Of a DNA stretch of 26,758 bases, positions 6,984 through 14,507 are shown one piece after another. Below the pieces are notes generated by a model that made no database searches, had not been told where the DNA came from, and saw only the letters and a list, made by a program, of their open reading frames with translations. The stretch spans positions 1-26,758 of the forward strand of contig DDWF01000044.1 in NCBI GenBank assembly GCA_002345845.1. Reading direction: 5' to 3'. Positions within the stretch are counted from its first letter, which is position 1; each line of letters begins with the position of its first letter. Made by a program: the position numbers and the translations under genes. Origin of the DNA: Betaproteobacteria bacterium UBA2293. Lineage in GTDB: Bacteria; Pseudomonadota; Gammaproteobacteria; Burkholderiales; Rhodocyclaceae.

Positions 6984-8282
6984 ATGTCTCGAAGCAAATC
7001 GGTTTCACGAACTACCTTTTTACCGGCCCGCCTACTCGTGGCCGGGCTGTGCTCGCTCGCTGCGCTAGCGACCGGCGACTTATGGGCGCAATCGACGCCA
7101 GCCCCCGCTGGTGCCTTGATTACCCTGTCGCAAGCCTTTGAGGCTGCTTGGGCACGGCAACCCGAAGCGCAATCCCTCGATCTGCGGCGCGATGCTGCCG
7201 AAGCGCATCGGCAGGTTGCCGGCAGTTGGACGGCCCAACCACCTTCGCTGGATTTGTCTGGCAAGACCGACCAACTGAGCAAGAATCAAGGCAGCCGCGA
7301 ATACGCGGTGGGCGTCGCCTTGCCGCTGTGGCTACCCGGCGAACGCTCTCGTCAGGGCGCCTTGGCCGACGCCGAATCCAAAGCCGTGGATAGCCGGGTG
7401 ACGGCCGCGCAACTGCGCACTGCCGCCGCCGTGCGTGATGCCTGGTGGAACTGGCAGCGGGCACGTGGCGAACAGTCGCTGGCCCGCGAACGCATGGTCA
7501 GCGCGCAAAAACTGGCAGAAGATGTCCGTCGCCGAACCAAGGCCGGCGACCTGGCCCGCTCGGACCAGCATCAGGCCGATGGCGCGGCGGCAAGCGCCGA
7601 GGTTGCGCTGGCGGAAAGTGGCAGCCTGCTGGCTGCCAGCATTCAACATCTGCGCGCCTTGATCGGCAAGCTGCCGGATGAGACAGCAGCCGACGGACCG
7701 GAAACCCCGCCGGCGGTGCCTGCCGACTTCACCGCCCTGGATGCGACCCACCCGGCGGTCGTCGAACTGTTCGACCGGGCCGAAGTCGCTCGCCGCAGTA
7801 CCGATCTGGCCAGCGTGCAGACCAGGAACAATCCCGAACTGTTGTTGGCCACTACCCGCGAGCGGGGCGCTTTCGGCGACGACTATCAGCAGACCGTCAC
7901 GCTCGGCGTACGCATCCCGTTTGGTTCGGATAGCCGCAATCGCGCCAAGCTCGGGCTGGCCCGTGCCGAAGCCCTCGAAACCGAGGGGCTGCTTCGCCTC
8001 GAACGCGAGCGCCTGGCAGCCGACCTGGAAGCGGCGCGGGTGCGCGTCGAATCGGGTCGCACGCAACTGGCGGCCGCCGAGAAACGCGCCCAACTGGCGC
8101 GCGAGTCGCGGGGCTTTTTCGACAAGTCCTTCCGCCTGGGCGAAAGCGATCTGCCGACCCGCTTGCGTATCGAACTCGAAGCCGTCGAAGCCGAACGGCA
8201 AAACGCCCGCGCCCGGATTGAGCTGGCCGCTGCGATCTCCGCCCTGCGCCAGGCGCTGGGCCTGCTCCCCGAACAAAAATGA
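6984..8282 (+). CDS. czcC: Outer-membrane channel of RND efflux module 1 (CzcC)
   Basis: 432-aa TolC-family protein that forms the outer-membrane exit duct of an RND metal pump. Signal peptide 1-36 (cleavage after DLWA). The rest shows two alpha-hairpin repeats rich in Ala, Glu and Arg, with the conserved VPLWLPGERSRQGALADAE element after the first beta strands and the LARSDQHQADGAAASAE helix, as in CzcC proteins. GGAGA precedes the ATG. The stop is 11 bp from the best start of the next gene. Its counterpart in module 2 (14508-15734) keeps the same elements but is clearly diverged, so the duplication is not recent. Confidence 0.9.
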   Translation: MSRSKSVSRTTFLPARLLVAGLCSLAALATGDLWAQSTPAPAGALITLSQAFEAAWARQPEAQSLDLRRDAAEAHRQVAGSWTAQPPSLDLSGKTDQLSKNQGSREYAVGVALPLWLPGERSRQGALADAESKAVDSRVTAAQLRTAAAVRDAWWNWQRARGEQSLARERMVSAQKLAEDVRRRTKAGDLARSDQHQADGAAASAEVALAESGSLLAASIQHLRALIGKLPDETAADGPETPPAVPADFTALDATHPAVVELFDRAEVARRSTDLASVQTRNNPELLLATTRERGAFGDDYQQTVTLGVRIPFGSDSRNRAKLGLARAEALETEGLLRLERERLAADLEAARVRVESGRTQLAAAEKRAQLARESRGFFDKSFRLGESDLPTRLRIELEAVEAERQNARARIELAAAISALRQALGLLPEQK

Positions 8283-8293
8283 GGAACCCGAAC

Positions 8294-8854
8294 ATGAGAA
8301 CAACAAACACGCTGGCCGCTGTGGGATGGGCCGCCTGGATCGCCCTGGCGGCCCCACTGGCCTGGGCCGGTGACGGGCACGACCATGGCGAGGCGCCAGC
8401 ATCATCGGCCGGTCCCGCCTCGCCGCGTTTTGCGGCAACGTCCGAAACCTTTGAACTGGTCGGCGTCGTCAATGGCAAGCAACTGACGCTCTATCTCGAC
8501 CGCTATGCCGACGGCAGCCCGGTCAAGGATGCCCAGCTCGAACTGGAACTGGGTGGCGTCAAAGTCCCCGTCGAACCGCATGCCGAGGGGGAGTTCGAGG
8601 CGACGCTGGCGCAGGAACTCAAACCGGGGGTCGTGTCGGTCGCGGCGACCGTCATCGCCGGCGAGGAAACCGACTTGCTGGCTGGCGAACTCGACGTCCA
8701 CGAAGAGGCACATGACGAAACGACCGCCCACACCCATGGCTGGAAAGAATATGCCCTGTGGGCCGGTGCCGCCGGCGGGGCGCTGCTGCTCCTTGCCGCT
8801 CTATTGCGCCGCCTGCGCGCTTCCCGCAACCCGCGTTTCGGAGGTGCCGCATGA
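8294..8854 (+). CDS. Membrane-anchored accessory protein resembling a CzcB N-terminal segment, module 1
   Basis: 186-aa protein with a signal peptide (about 1-26), a His motif at the mature N-terminus (GDGHDHGEA), a beta-rich domain (SETFELVGVVNGKQLTLYLD ... AGEETDLLAGELDVHEE) and one C-terminal membrane segment (about 157-175) ending in Arg-rich residues. The domain matches the kind of segment found before the hairpin in some CzcB-type adaptors; here it is a separate gene. The ATG at 8294 is preferred because GAGGA lies 8 nt upstream; the ATG at 8279 overlaps the czcC stop. The gene overlaps czcB by 4 nt (ATGA), so the two are translationally coupled. A paralogue holds the same place in module 2. 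Role unknown; metal capture at the adaptor entrance is an inference. Confidence 0.8.
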   Translation: MRTTNTLAAVGWAAWIALAAPLAWAGDGHDHGEAPASSAGPASPRFAATSETFELVGVVNGKQLTLYLDRYADGSPVKDAQLELELGGVKVPVEPHAEGEFEATLAQELKPGVVSVAATVIAGEETDLLAGELDVHEEAHDETTAHTHGWKEYALWAGAAGGALLLLAALLRRLRASRNPRFGGAA

Positions 8855-9873
8855 AGCCCCGTCTGTTATTTAGCGCCCTATGTCTTTCCTTCTTGTTTTC
8901 CTCAACCTTGGTGCTGGCCGGTGATGGCCATGACCACGGCGACGCCTCGCCCGCTGCCAGCGGCAATGGCCCCAAGCGCCAGCCGGACGGCAGCGTCTTC
9001 CTGCCCAAACCGGCGCAACGCCAGATCGGTGTTCGCACCCTGCTGGTTGAGCTAGGTGAACTGCCCCGCACCCATGAGCTGGCCGGCAAGGTGGTCATGG
9101 ACCCGAATGCCGGCGGCAAAGTGCAGGCCATCGTCGCCGGCCGTGTCACGCCGGGGCCACGCGGTCTGCCATTGCCCGGTCAGCCGGTCAAGAAAGGCGA
9201 GGTGCTGGCTTACGTCACGCCGGAAGTCGGCGGCAACAGCCGCTCCCTGGCGGAAAGTCGCCTGCGCCGCCTGCGCGAACTGGCCGACACCGTGCCGCGC
9301 AAGGTCATCGAGGAAGCGGAAGCCGCCGTCGCCAACGAACAACTGGTGGCGCCGGTCAGCGGCGTTATCGCGTCGGCCAACGTCGTGTCCGGTCAGGTGC
9401 TCGAAGCCCGCGAAACCCTGTTCGAGATCGTCAATCCGGAACGCATGCTGATCGAGGCGCTGGCTTTCGATATGGCCATCGCCAGCGATGTCGCCGGGGC
9501 CTTTGTCGCCGTTGGTGAGCAGAAGCTGCCGCTGCGCCTGGTCGGCGTCGCCCGCAGCCTGCGTGAGCAAGCACTGCCGCTGACCTTCCGGGGTGAAGGC
9601 GGCGCTTTGGCGGCGTTGGCCGTCGGCCAGCCGGTTCGGGTCTTCGTGCAGACGCGCAGCACGGTGCCGGGCATCCGGGTGCCGGCAGCGGCGCTGATGA
9701 AGAACCCGGCTAACCAGAGCATCGTCTGGGTCAAGACGGCACCGGAACGCTTTGAGCCGCGCACGGTAAGCGTCGAGCCGCTGGACGGCACCCACGTGGC
9801 GGTGACCAGCGGTCTGAAAGCCGGGGATCGGGTTGCCGTCCGCGCTGCGACCCTGATCAACCAGGTCCGGTAA
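8851..9873 (+). CDS. czcB: Periplasmic adaptor of RND module 1 (CzcB, short form)
   Basis: 340-aa membrane-fusion protein linking pump and outer-membrane channel. The start at 8851 follows GGAGG and begins with a signal peptide (1-23); the mature end carries GDGHDHGD, nearly the same as the preceding protein. Order: metal-binding leader, lipoyl half (DPNAGGKVQAIVAGRV ... GQPVKKGEVLAYV), a very short helical hairpin (about 130-165), second lipoyl half (LVAPVSGVIASANVVSGQVL), beta-barrel and membrane-proximal domains ending LINQVR. The hairpin is about 30 residues shorter than in the module 2 adaptor. The next gene, the GDCCVxC protein, starts 10 bp later and separates the adaptor from the pump gene. 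Confidence 0.9.
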   Translation: MKPRLLFSALCLSFLFSSTLVLAGDGHDHGDASPAASGNGPKRQPDGSVFLPKPAQRQIGVRTLLVELGELPRTHELAGKVVMDPNAGGKVQAIVAGRVTPGPRGLPLPGQPVKKGEVLAYVTPEVGGNSRSLAESRLRRLRELADTVPRKVIEEAEAAVANEQLVAPVSGVIASANVVSGQVLEARETLFEIVNPERMLIEALAFDMAIASDVAGAFVAVGEQKLPLRLVGVARSLREQALPLTFRGEGGALAALAVGQPVRVFVQTRSTVPGIRVPAAALMKNPANQSIVWVKTAPERFEPRTVSVEPLDGTHVAVTSGLKAGDRVAVRAATLINQVR

Positions 9874-9883
9874 AGGGATGACG

Positions 9884-10105
9884 ATGGAACCTATTCTCGA
9901 CTCCACCCTGACCTGCCCGATTTGCGGACTATCAGAAAAACTGCACATGCCGACCGATGCCTGCTTGTTCTTCCATGAATGCTCAGGTTGCAAATCATTA
10001 CTCCGACCCAAACCGGGTGACTGTTGCGTCTTTTGCAGTTATGGCAACGTGCCATGTCCGCCGATTCAGCAGCAATCGGATTGCTGCACACGACGGGAGC
10101 GCTAA
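9884..10105 (+). CDS. GDCCVxC-domain small cysteine protein
   Basis: 73-aa cytoplasmic-looking protein without signal peptide. It has a zinc-ribbon-like pair of Cys motifs (CPIC near the N-terminus, HECSGC in the middle), then GDCCVFCSYG, the hallmark of the GDCCVxC family, and a CC near the C-terminus; ten cysteines in all. Some family members have selenocysteine in the motif; here both positions are plain Cys codons (TGT TGC). I chose the ATG at 9884 because AAGGG stands 6 nt before it; the ATG at 9878 would leave no spacing. It lies between czcB and czcA with only 10 and 3 bp gaps, so it belongs to the operon. Module 2 lacks it. Function unknown; a metal-binding or thiol role is likely. 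Confidence 0.82.
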   Translation: MEPILDSTLTCPICGLSEKLHMPTDACLFFHECSGCKSLLRPKPGDCCVFCSYGNVPCPPIQQQSDCCTRRER

Positions 10106-10108
10106 ATC

Positions 10109-13100
10109 ATGTTCAAGTGGCTTCTCGATAACAGCCTTGCCAACCGTCTGCTGGTCATCATCGCCAGCCTGGTGCTGATGGCCTATGGGGCATTCACCCT
10201 CTCCCGCACGCCGGTGGACGTGTTTCCTGACCTCAACAAACCAACGGTCACCATCATGACCGAATCCGGTGGCATGGCCGCCGAGGAAGTGGAGCAACTG
10301 ATCACCTTCCCGCTGGAAACGACCATGAACGGTCTGCCCGGTGTGGAAAGCGTGCGGTCGGTGTCCAGTGCCGGCCTCTCTTTCATTTATGTGACCTTCA
10401 ACTGGAAAACAGAGATTTTTCGGGCCAGGCAGATGGTGTCTGAACGTCTGTCCTCAATGGAGGAAGGGCTGCCAGCGGGCGTCACGCCGCGCATGGGGCC
10501 AATCAGTTCGATCATGGGCGAAATCATGCAGATCGCCATTCCCATCGACACGGCGAAGATTTCGCCGATGCAGGTGCGCGAATACGCCGACTGGGTGCTG
10601 CGTCCGCGTCTGATGGCAATTGCCGGCGTGGCGCAGGTCATTCCCATCGGCGGCGAGGTGCGGCAGTTCCAGGTGCAGCCGAACACGACCCGCATGGCGG
10701 AACTGGGCATCTCGCACGAGCAGTTGACCGGGGCGCTCAAGGGCTACTCGGCCAACACCTCCGGCGGCTTCCTTGAACTCAACGGGCGCGAATACCTGAT
10801 TCGCCATCTCGGCCGCACGTCGCGTCTGGACGACCTGAAGAACCTGGCGCTGACGGCCCGCCACGGTCAACCCGTTTTATTGCGGCAAATCGCCGACGTG
10901 ACCTTCGCACCGGCCATCAAGCGGGGCGATGCCGGTTTCGAGGGCAAACCGGCGGTGATTCTGGGCATCCAGAAGCAGCCGACGGCCGATACCATCCATC
11001 TGACCCGAAGTATCGAGGCCGCAGTGGAGGATCTGAAGAAATCGCTGCCGGCCGGCATGGAGGCGCCCAAGGTAACTTTCCGTCAGGCGAGTTTCATCGA
11101 GTCGTCGATCAGCACGCTGCAAGGCAAGCTGATCGGGGCATCGGTCTTCGTCGCAGTCATCCTGTTCTTCTTTCTGGGCACCTTGCGCCCGACGGTGATC
11201 GCCCTAACCGCTATCCCGGTGTCGATTTTCATGACGGCGCTGGTCTTCGACTATTTCGGTCTGTCGATCAACACCATGACGCTGGGTGGTCTGGCCATCG
11301 CCATTGGCGGGCTGGTCGATGACGCCGTGGTCGGCGTCGAGAACGTGCTGCGACGGCTGAAGGAAGACCGGGCCAAGCACCACGATCACCGGATGCATCC
11401 GATCGAGCTGGTCGCCCATGCGACGATGGAGGTGCGTTCGGCCATCCTCTACGCAACGATCATCATCGTGCTGGTCTTCCTGCCGCTCTTCGCGCTGCCC
11501 GGTATGGAAGGGCGCTTGTTCGTGCCGCTCGGTATCGCTTTCATCGTTTCGACGCTGGCCTCGCTGGTGGTGTCGGTGACGGTGACGCCGGTCCTGTCCT
11601 TCTACCTGCTGCCACGCATGAAGTCGCTCGATCATGGCGACACGAAACTGCTGGCCTGGCTGAAAGCCAGCTATGGCCGCAGTTTGCAGACGGTGCTCAA
11701 CCACCCCAAAGCGGCGTTGGCGGCCGGTGCCGTCGCCATTTTGGTAGCAGCGGCAGCCGTGCCCTTTTTTCCCAAGACTTTCCTGCCACCCTTCAACGAG
11801 GGAACGTTGCTGATCGGCATGCGCCTCAACCCCGGCGTCACGCTGGCCGAGTCGTCGGCTCTGGCACAACAGGCCGAGGTACTGGTCAAGGCGGTGCCGG
11901 AAGTCGTGCACGTCGGGCGACGCAGCGGCCGGGCGGAACTGGATGAGCATGCGGAAGGCGTCCATGTCAGCGAACTGGATGTCGGCCTGAAGCCAGCATC
12001 CGAAATGACGCGCTCAATGGGCGAAATCTCGGCCGATATTCGCGCCCGCCTGATCAACCTGCCCGCGGCGATTGCCATCGGCCAGCCCATCTCGCACCGG
12101 ATCGACCACATGCTGTCCGGCGTGCGTTCGCAGATCGCCATCAAGATTTTTGGCGATGACCTCGACACGCTGCGCGGTCAGGCCGATGCGCTGCGTGGCA
12201 GGCTGGCCGGTATTCCCGGCATCGCCGATCTGGAAATCGAGAAGCAGGTGCTGGCGCCGCAGATCAAGGTCAGCGTCAACTATGCGACGGCCGCGCAATA
12301 CGGCGTGCCGACGCCACAGATTCTGGCGACCCTGCAAAGCCTGGTCGAAGGCGAAAAAGTAACGCAGGTGGTCGAGGGCGGCCGGCGCTTTGCGCTGGTC
12401 GTGCGCCTGCCCGAGTCGTCCCGCTCGTTGCAAGGGCTGGGGCAGATATTGCTGGAAACACCTGGCGGGCCGATTCCCTTGTCAAAAATCGCCACCATCG
12501 AGGATGGCGACGGGCCGAATCAGGTCAGCCGCGATGACGGCAAGCGGCGTATCGTGCTTTCAGCCAACGCGCAAGGTAGGGCGCTGTCCGAGATCGTCGA
12601 GGACATCCGCAAGGTGGTCGGCGACAGCAAACTGCCTGAAGGATACTTCATCACCCTGGGCGGACAGTTCCAGGCGCAGGAAGAGGCTTCGCGGCTGGTT
12701 GGCCTGCTCTCCATCGTCTCGCTGGTGCTGATGTTTGTGGTGCTGTTCAGTCGCTACAAGTCAGTTGTGTTATCGGCGATGATCATGGCCAACATTCCGC
12801 TGGCGCTGGTTGGCGCAGTGTTCGGCTTGTGGATTTCCGGGCAGCCGCTGTCGGTCGCCGCGCTGGTCGGTTTCATCACGCTGGCCGGCATCTCGGTGCG
12901 TAACGGCATCCTCAAAGTCAGCCACTACATCAACCTGATGCGCATGGAAGGCGAGAATTTCGACCACAAGATGGTCCTGCGCGGCTCGCTGGAACGTCTC
13001 GCGCCGGTCTTGATGACGGCGCTGGTCACCGCCTTTGCGCTGGCGCCATTGTTGTTCGAGGCCGAGCGACCGGGCACGGAAATCCTGCATCCGGTAGCGG

Positions 13101-13228
13101 TGGTCATTTTCTCGGGCCTGATCAGTTCAACCCTGCTCGATACCTTCCTAACGCCTGTCATGTTCTGGCTGTTTGGCCGCAATGATGTGGAACGTCTGAT
13201 GGCCGACCGCGATGCCGGTGCGCTTTAA
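10109..13228 (+). CDS. czcA: RND heavy-metal efflux pump of module 1 (CzcA-like)
   Basis: 1039-aa inner-membrane proton-driven pump of the heavy-metal (HME) RND class, full length. It has TM1 at residues 10-30, a first periplasmic loop with [19 protein letters not shown]2-6 (about 335-500), a second loop with [19 protein letters not shown] and [12 protein letters not shown], and TM8-12. The TM4 signature is G400 G401 L V D404 D405 A V V G409 V E411 N, so not the DFG-x3-DGA-x3-VEN of Cupriavidus CzcA. The module 2 pump has E401 and D409 where this one has Gly. The gene begins 3 bp after the GDCCVxC stop. Substrate is uncertain: the Czc name rests on context (CzcI) and fold, and Zn/Cd/Co/Ni all remain possible. 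Confidence 0.92.
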   Translation: MFKWLLDNSLANRLLVIIASLVLMAYGAFTLSRTPVDVFPDLNKPTVTIMTESGGMAAEEVEQLITFPLETTMNGLPGVESVRSVSSAGLSFIYVTFNWKTEIFRARQMVSERLSSMEEGLPAGVTPRMGPISSIMGEIMQIAIPIDTAKISPMQVREYADWVLRPRLMAIAGVAQVIPIGGEVRQFQVQPNTTRMAELGISHEQLTGALKGYSANTSGGFLELNGREYLIRHLGRTSRLDDLKNLALTARHGQPVLLRQIADVTFAPAIKRGDAGFEGKPAVILGIQKQPTADTIHLTRSIEAAVEDLKKSLPAGMEAPKVTFRQASFIESSISTLQGKLIGASVFVAVILFFFLGTLRPTVIALTAIPVSIFMTALVFDYFGLSINTMTLGGLAIAIGGLVDDAVVGVENVLRRLKEDRAKHHDHRMHPIELVAHATMEVRSAILYATIIIVLVFLPLFALPGMEGRLFVPLGIAFIVSTLASLVVSVTVTPVLSFYLLPRMKSLDHGDTKLLAWLKASYGRSLQTVLNHPKAALAAGAVAILVAAAAVPFFPKTFLPPFNEGTLLIGMRLNPGVTLAESSALAQQAEVLVKAVPEVVHVGRRSGRAELDEHAEGVHVSELDVGLKPASEMTRSMGEISADIRARLINLPAAIAIGQPISHRIDHMLSGVRSQIAIKIFGDDLDTLRGQADALRGRLAGIPGIADLEIEKQVLAPQIKVSVNYATAAQYGVPTPQILATLQSLVEGEKVTQVVEGGRRFALVVRLPESSRSLQGLGQILLETPGGPIPLSKIATIEDGDGPNQVSRDDGKRRIVLSANAQGRALSEIVEDIRKVVGDSKLPEGYFITLGGQFQAQEEASRLVGLLSIVSLVLMFVVLFSRYKSVVLSAMIMANIPLALVGAVFGLWISGQPLSVAALVGFITLAGISVRNGILKVSHYINLMRMEGENFDHKMVLRGSLERLAPVLMTALVTAFALAPLLFEAERPGTEILHPVAVVIFSGLISSTLLDTFLTPVMFWLFGRNDVERLMADRDAGAL

Positions 13229-13253
13229 TTATTTCTCAACGAAAGGAAAAACC

Positions 13254-13637
13254 ATGAAACCGATTCATCTTTTCGCCGCTGTTACCCTCTCCATATCCGG
13301 CCTTGCCTTCGCCGCCGGTGGCCACGAGCATGGGCACGAACACAAACCGCTCCACGGTGGCGTCGTCAGCGAGGTCAAGGATATGGATTACGAACTGGTT
13401 GCCAAGCCGGATTTGATCCAGTTGCATTTGCGCGATCATGGCAAGCCGGTGGATGTCTCAAAATCCAACGCCAAACTGACCATTCTCGTCGGCACCGACA
13501 AACAGATAGTGGAGTTGAAACCGGCGGGCCAGCAACTGGAGGCCGCAGGCAGTTTCAAATTTGCCAACAGCAAGATTGTGGCCTTGGTATCCGTCCCCGG
13601 CAAAGCACCGGCAACCGTTCGCTTCGTGTTGAAGTAG
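13254..13637 (+). CDS. Small His-rich periplasmic protein after pump 1
   Basis: 127-aa exported protein. Signal peptide 1-20, then a His cluster at the mature N-terminus (GGHEHGHEHKPLHGG) and a single beta-rich domain (YELVAKPDLIQLHLRDHGK ... AKLTILVGTDKQIVELKPAG ... VRFVLK). AAAGGA lies 6-7 nt before the ATG at 13254. A related gene follows pump 2 (20604-21056): both share LHGG/PNGG, a Y-x-(F/L)-E-L strand, an L-x-D-H-G turn and a final sheet. This kind of domain is common beside RND metal pumps but is not characterised as far as I know. A periplasmic metal-buffer role is inferred from the His cluster and the position. Confidence 0.78.
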   Translation: MKPIHLFAAVTLSISGLAFAAGGHEHGHEHKPLHGGVVSEVKDMDYELVAKPDLIQLHLRDHGKPVDVSKSNAKLTILVGTDKQIVELKPAGQQLEAAGSFKFANSKIVALVSVPGKAPATVRFVLK

Positions 13638-13649
13638 AAGGGAGGTCGC

Positions 13650-14078
13650 ATGTCTGCGATCACAAAAGTTCTCGCAACATGTTTTCTGGGCGTGACGCTT
13701 TCCGGTTGTGCTGGGCATACTCATCGACTGGTATCGGAGAACGACTCGCTATCCGTCACTGGCTCCTTTAGCCACGAAGGCACACAAGCGCCGGTCATGG
13801 TTTTGGAACTCGAAGGAGCGCGATATGAGGGGCGGGGATTTGTGATTCAGCATTCTCAAGACCTCACAAAATTACGTAAATTGTTTGGCCCAGGCAAACA
13901 TTACGACCGAATTACCAGCGGCATGGACAGCGATCACATAAAGAATTCGGCTTCGCCGATACTACGCTCCCAAAGTGGGGAAACAATTCTATGCCTGCTG
14001 GCTTGGAGTTCAGGCCAAAGTCCAGCCGGGGTTTGCACGAAGTCTGATGGAAAGCAGATTGATGTTCGTTTCGACTGA
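13650..14078 (+). CDS. Putative lipoprotein of unknown function
   Basis: 142-aa protein with a lipoprotein signal: LSGC lipobox with C20 as the lipidated residue, and GHTH just after it (CAGHTHRL). GGAGG stands 6 nt before the ATG, and the gene is 12 bp after the previous stop, so it is probably the last gene of module 1. The rest is mixed alpha/beta with no motif I recognise; two further Cys lie near the C-terminus. Residue 21 is Ala, not Asp, so outer-membrane sorting is expected. Base composition looks visibly more AT-rich than the pump genes around it, which suggests a separate origin. Module 2 has no equivalent. Confidence 0.75.
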   Translation: MSAITKVLATCFLGVTLSGCAGHTHRLVSENDSLSVTGSFSHEGTQAPVMVLELEGARYEGRGFVIQHSQDLTKLRKLFGPGKHYDRITSGMDSDHIKNSASPILRSQSGETILCLLAWSSGQSPAGVCTKSDGKQIDVRFD

Positions 14079-14090
14079 TTCTGGGTAAGC

Positions 14091-14138
14091 ATGCTTCGGG
14101 AAGCATAAAAAACCAAAAAGGCGACAAGCCTATGGCTT
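14091..14138 (+). terminator. Possible end-of-operon hairpins after module 1
   Basis: ATGCTTCGGGAAGCAT (14091-14106) is a short hairpin followed by an A-rich run. A second small stem, AAGCC-TAT-GGCTT (14126-14138), is followed by TTCTT. The second has the order stem then T-rich tail expected of a rightward terminator, but both stems are short. Confidence 0.35.
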
Positions 14139-14356
14139 TTCTTGCTTCCCAAATAGCGAATGTTCGTTGTGTGCCGTCTTGGTGTCATTTTGAGCTATAC
14201 CCCAAACGGATATCAGGGTAGGCCGCTCAAAGAAGTCCAGATAGAGTCAAATATTCAATTTATTGGCACCTGCCACGACAGGGCATAGATTTTTAGCTGA
14301 CCGAATTCGCTCGGGAAAGGAGTTTAACGGGTCAAAGTGTCGGCTATGTCCGGTTC

Positions 14357-14405
14357 GGGATATTTCGAAGCGAGGATGAAAGGCAAGATCACTGTGCACC
14401 GGTAG
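14357..14405 (+). pseudogene. Decayed 3' end of a cupredoxin gene
   Basis: These 49 nt match the last 49 nt of the cupredoxin gene (1553-1601) at 43 positions by eye count and end in the same TAG. The reading is G-Y-F-E-A-R-M-K-G-K-I-T-V-H-R-stop against G-H-F-E-A-G-M-K-G-K-I-N-V-R-R-stop; the copper-ligand His and upstream Cys are lost. Similarity continues past the stop through TCGCAAGATTACA. No further cupredoxin coding is visible upstream. Confidence 0.82.
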
Positions 14406-14415
14406 GGGTCGCAAG

Positions 14416-14431
14416 ATTACACAAATGTAAT
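14416..14431. promoter_or_regulatory. Perfect palindrome ATTACA-N4-TGTAAT upstream of RND module 2
   Basis: ATTACACAAATGTAAT is a perfect 6-bp inverted repeat with a 4-bp centre. It resembles the operators of OmpR-type metal response regulators (CopR, CusR, CzcR). It is 77 bp before the module 2 czcC start. The identical arms occur at 21091-21106, and after both boxes the sequence shares GTCAG at the same distance, then AT and GTTGG, without gaps. A weak -10-like TACCAT lies at 14465-14470, and there is no good -35, as expected for an activator-dependent promoter. Confidence 0.72.
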
Positions 14432-14507
14432 TTATAGGTCAGCATCCCGTTGGGCAACGCTCCGTACCATCAGTGTCTATTGATCTGAACTCGGTGAACT
14501 TGCCCCA

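Larger units (their letters stand above)
14079..14507. other. Long intergenic gap between RND modules 1 and 2
   Basis: 429 bp without an intact gene, clearly more AT-rich than its surroundings up to about 14330. It holds a hairpin near its left end (14091-14106), an unassigned stretch (about 14140-14345) in which I see no gene or repeat, a decayed cupredoxin 3' end (14357-14405), a perfect palindromic box (14416-14431) and the presumed promoter of module 2 (about 14432-14475). Confidence 0.8.

Noticed and set aside
7332..8438. 368-codon minus-strand frame opposite czcC
   Set aside because: Same reason: antisense shadow with low-complexity product and no start signal.
9899..10105. Selenocysteine in the GDCCVxC protein
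   Set aside because: The motif is encoded by ordinary Cys codons (TGT TGC); no in-frame TGA is read through and no SECIS-like stem is needed.
14140..14345. A small gene or RNA in the gap before module 2
   Set aside because: No frame with a ribosome site and plausible product, and no strong RNA structure, could be supported by eye.
1553..14431. Insertion sequence or transposon as the cause of the 12.8-kb block
   Set aside because: No transposase, integrase, terminal inverted repeats or short target duplications are visible; the boundaries are gene-end homologies, which fit recombination better.
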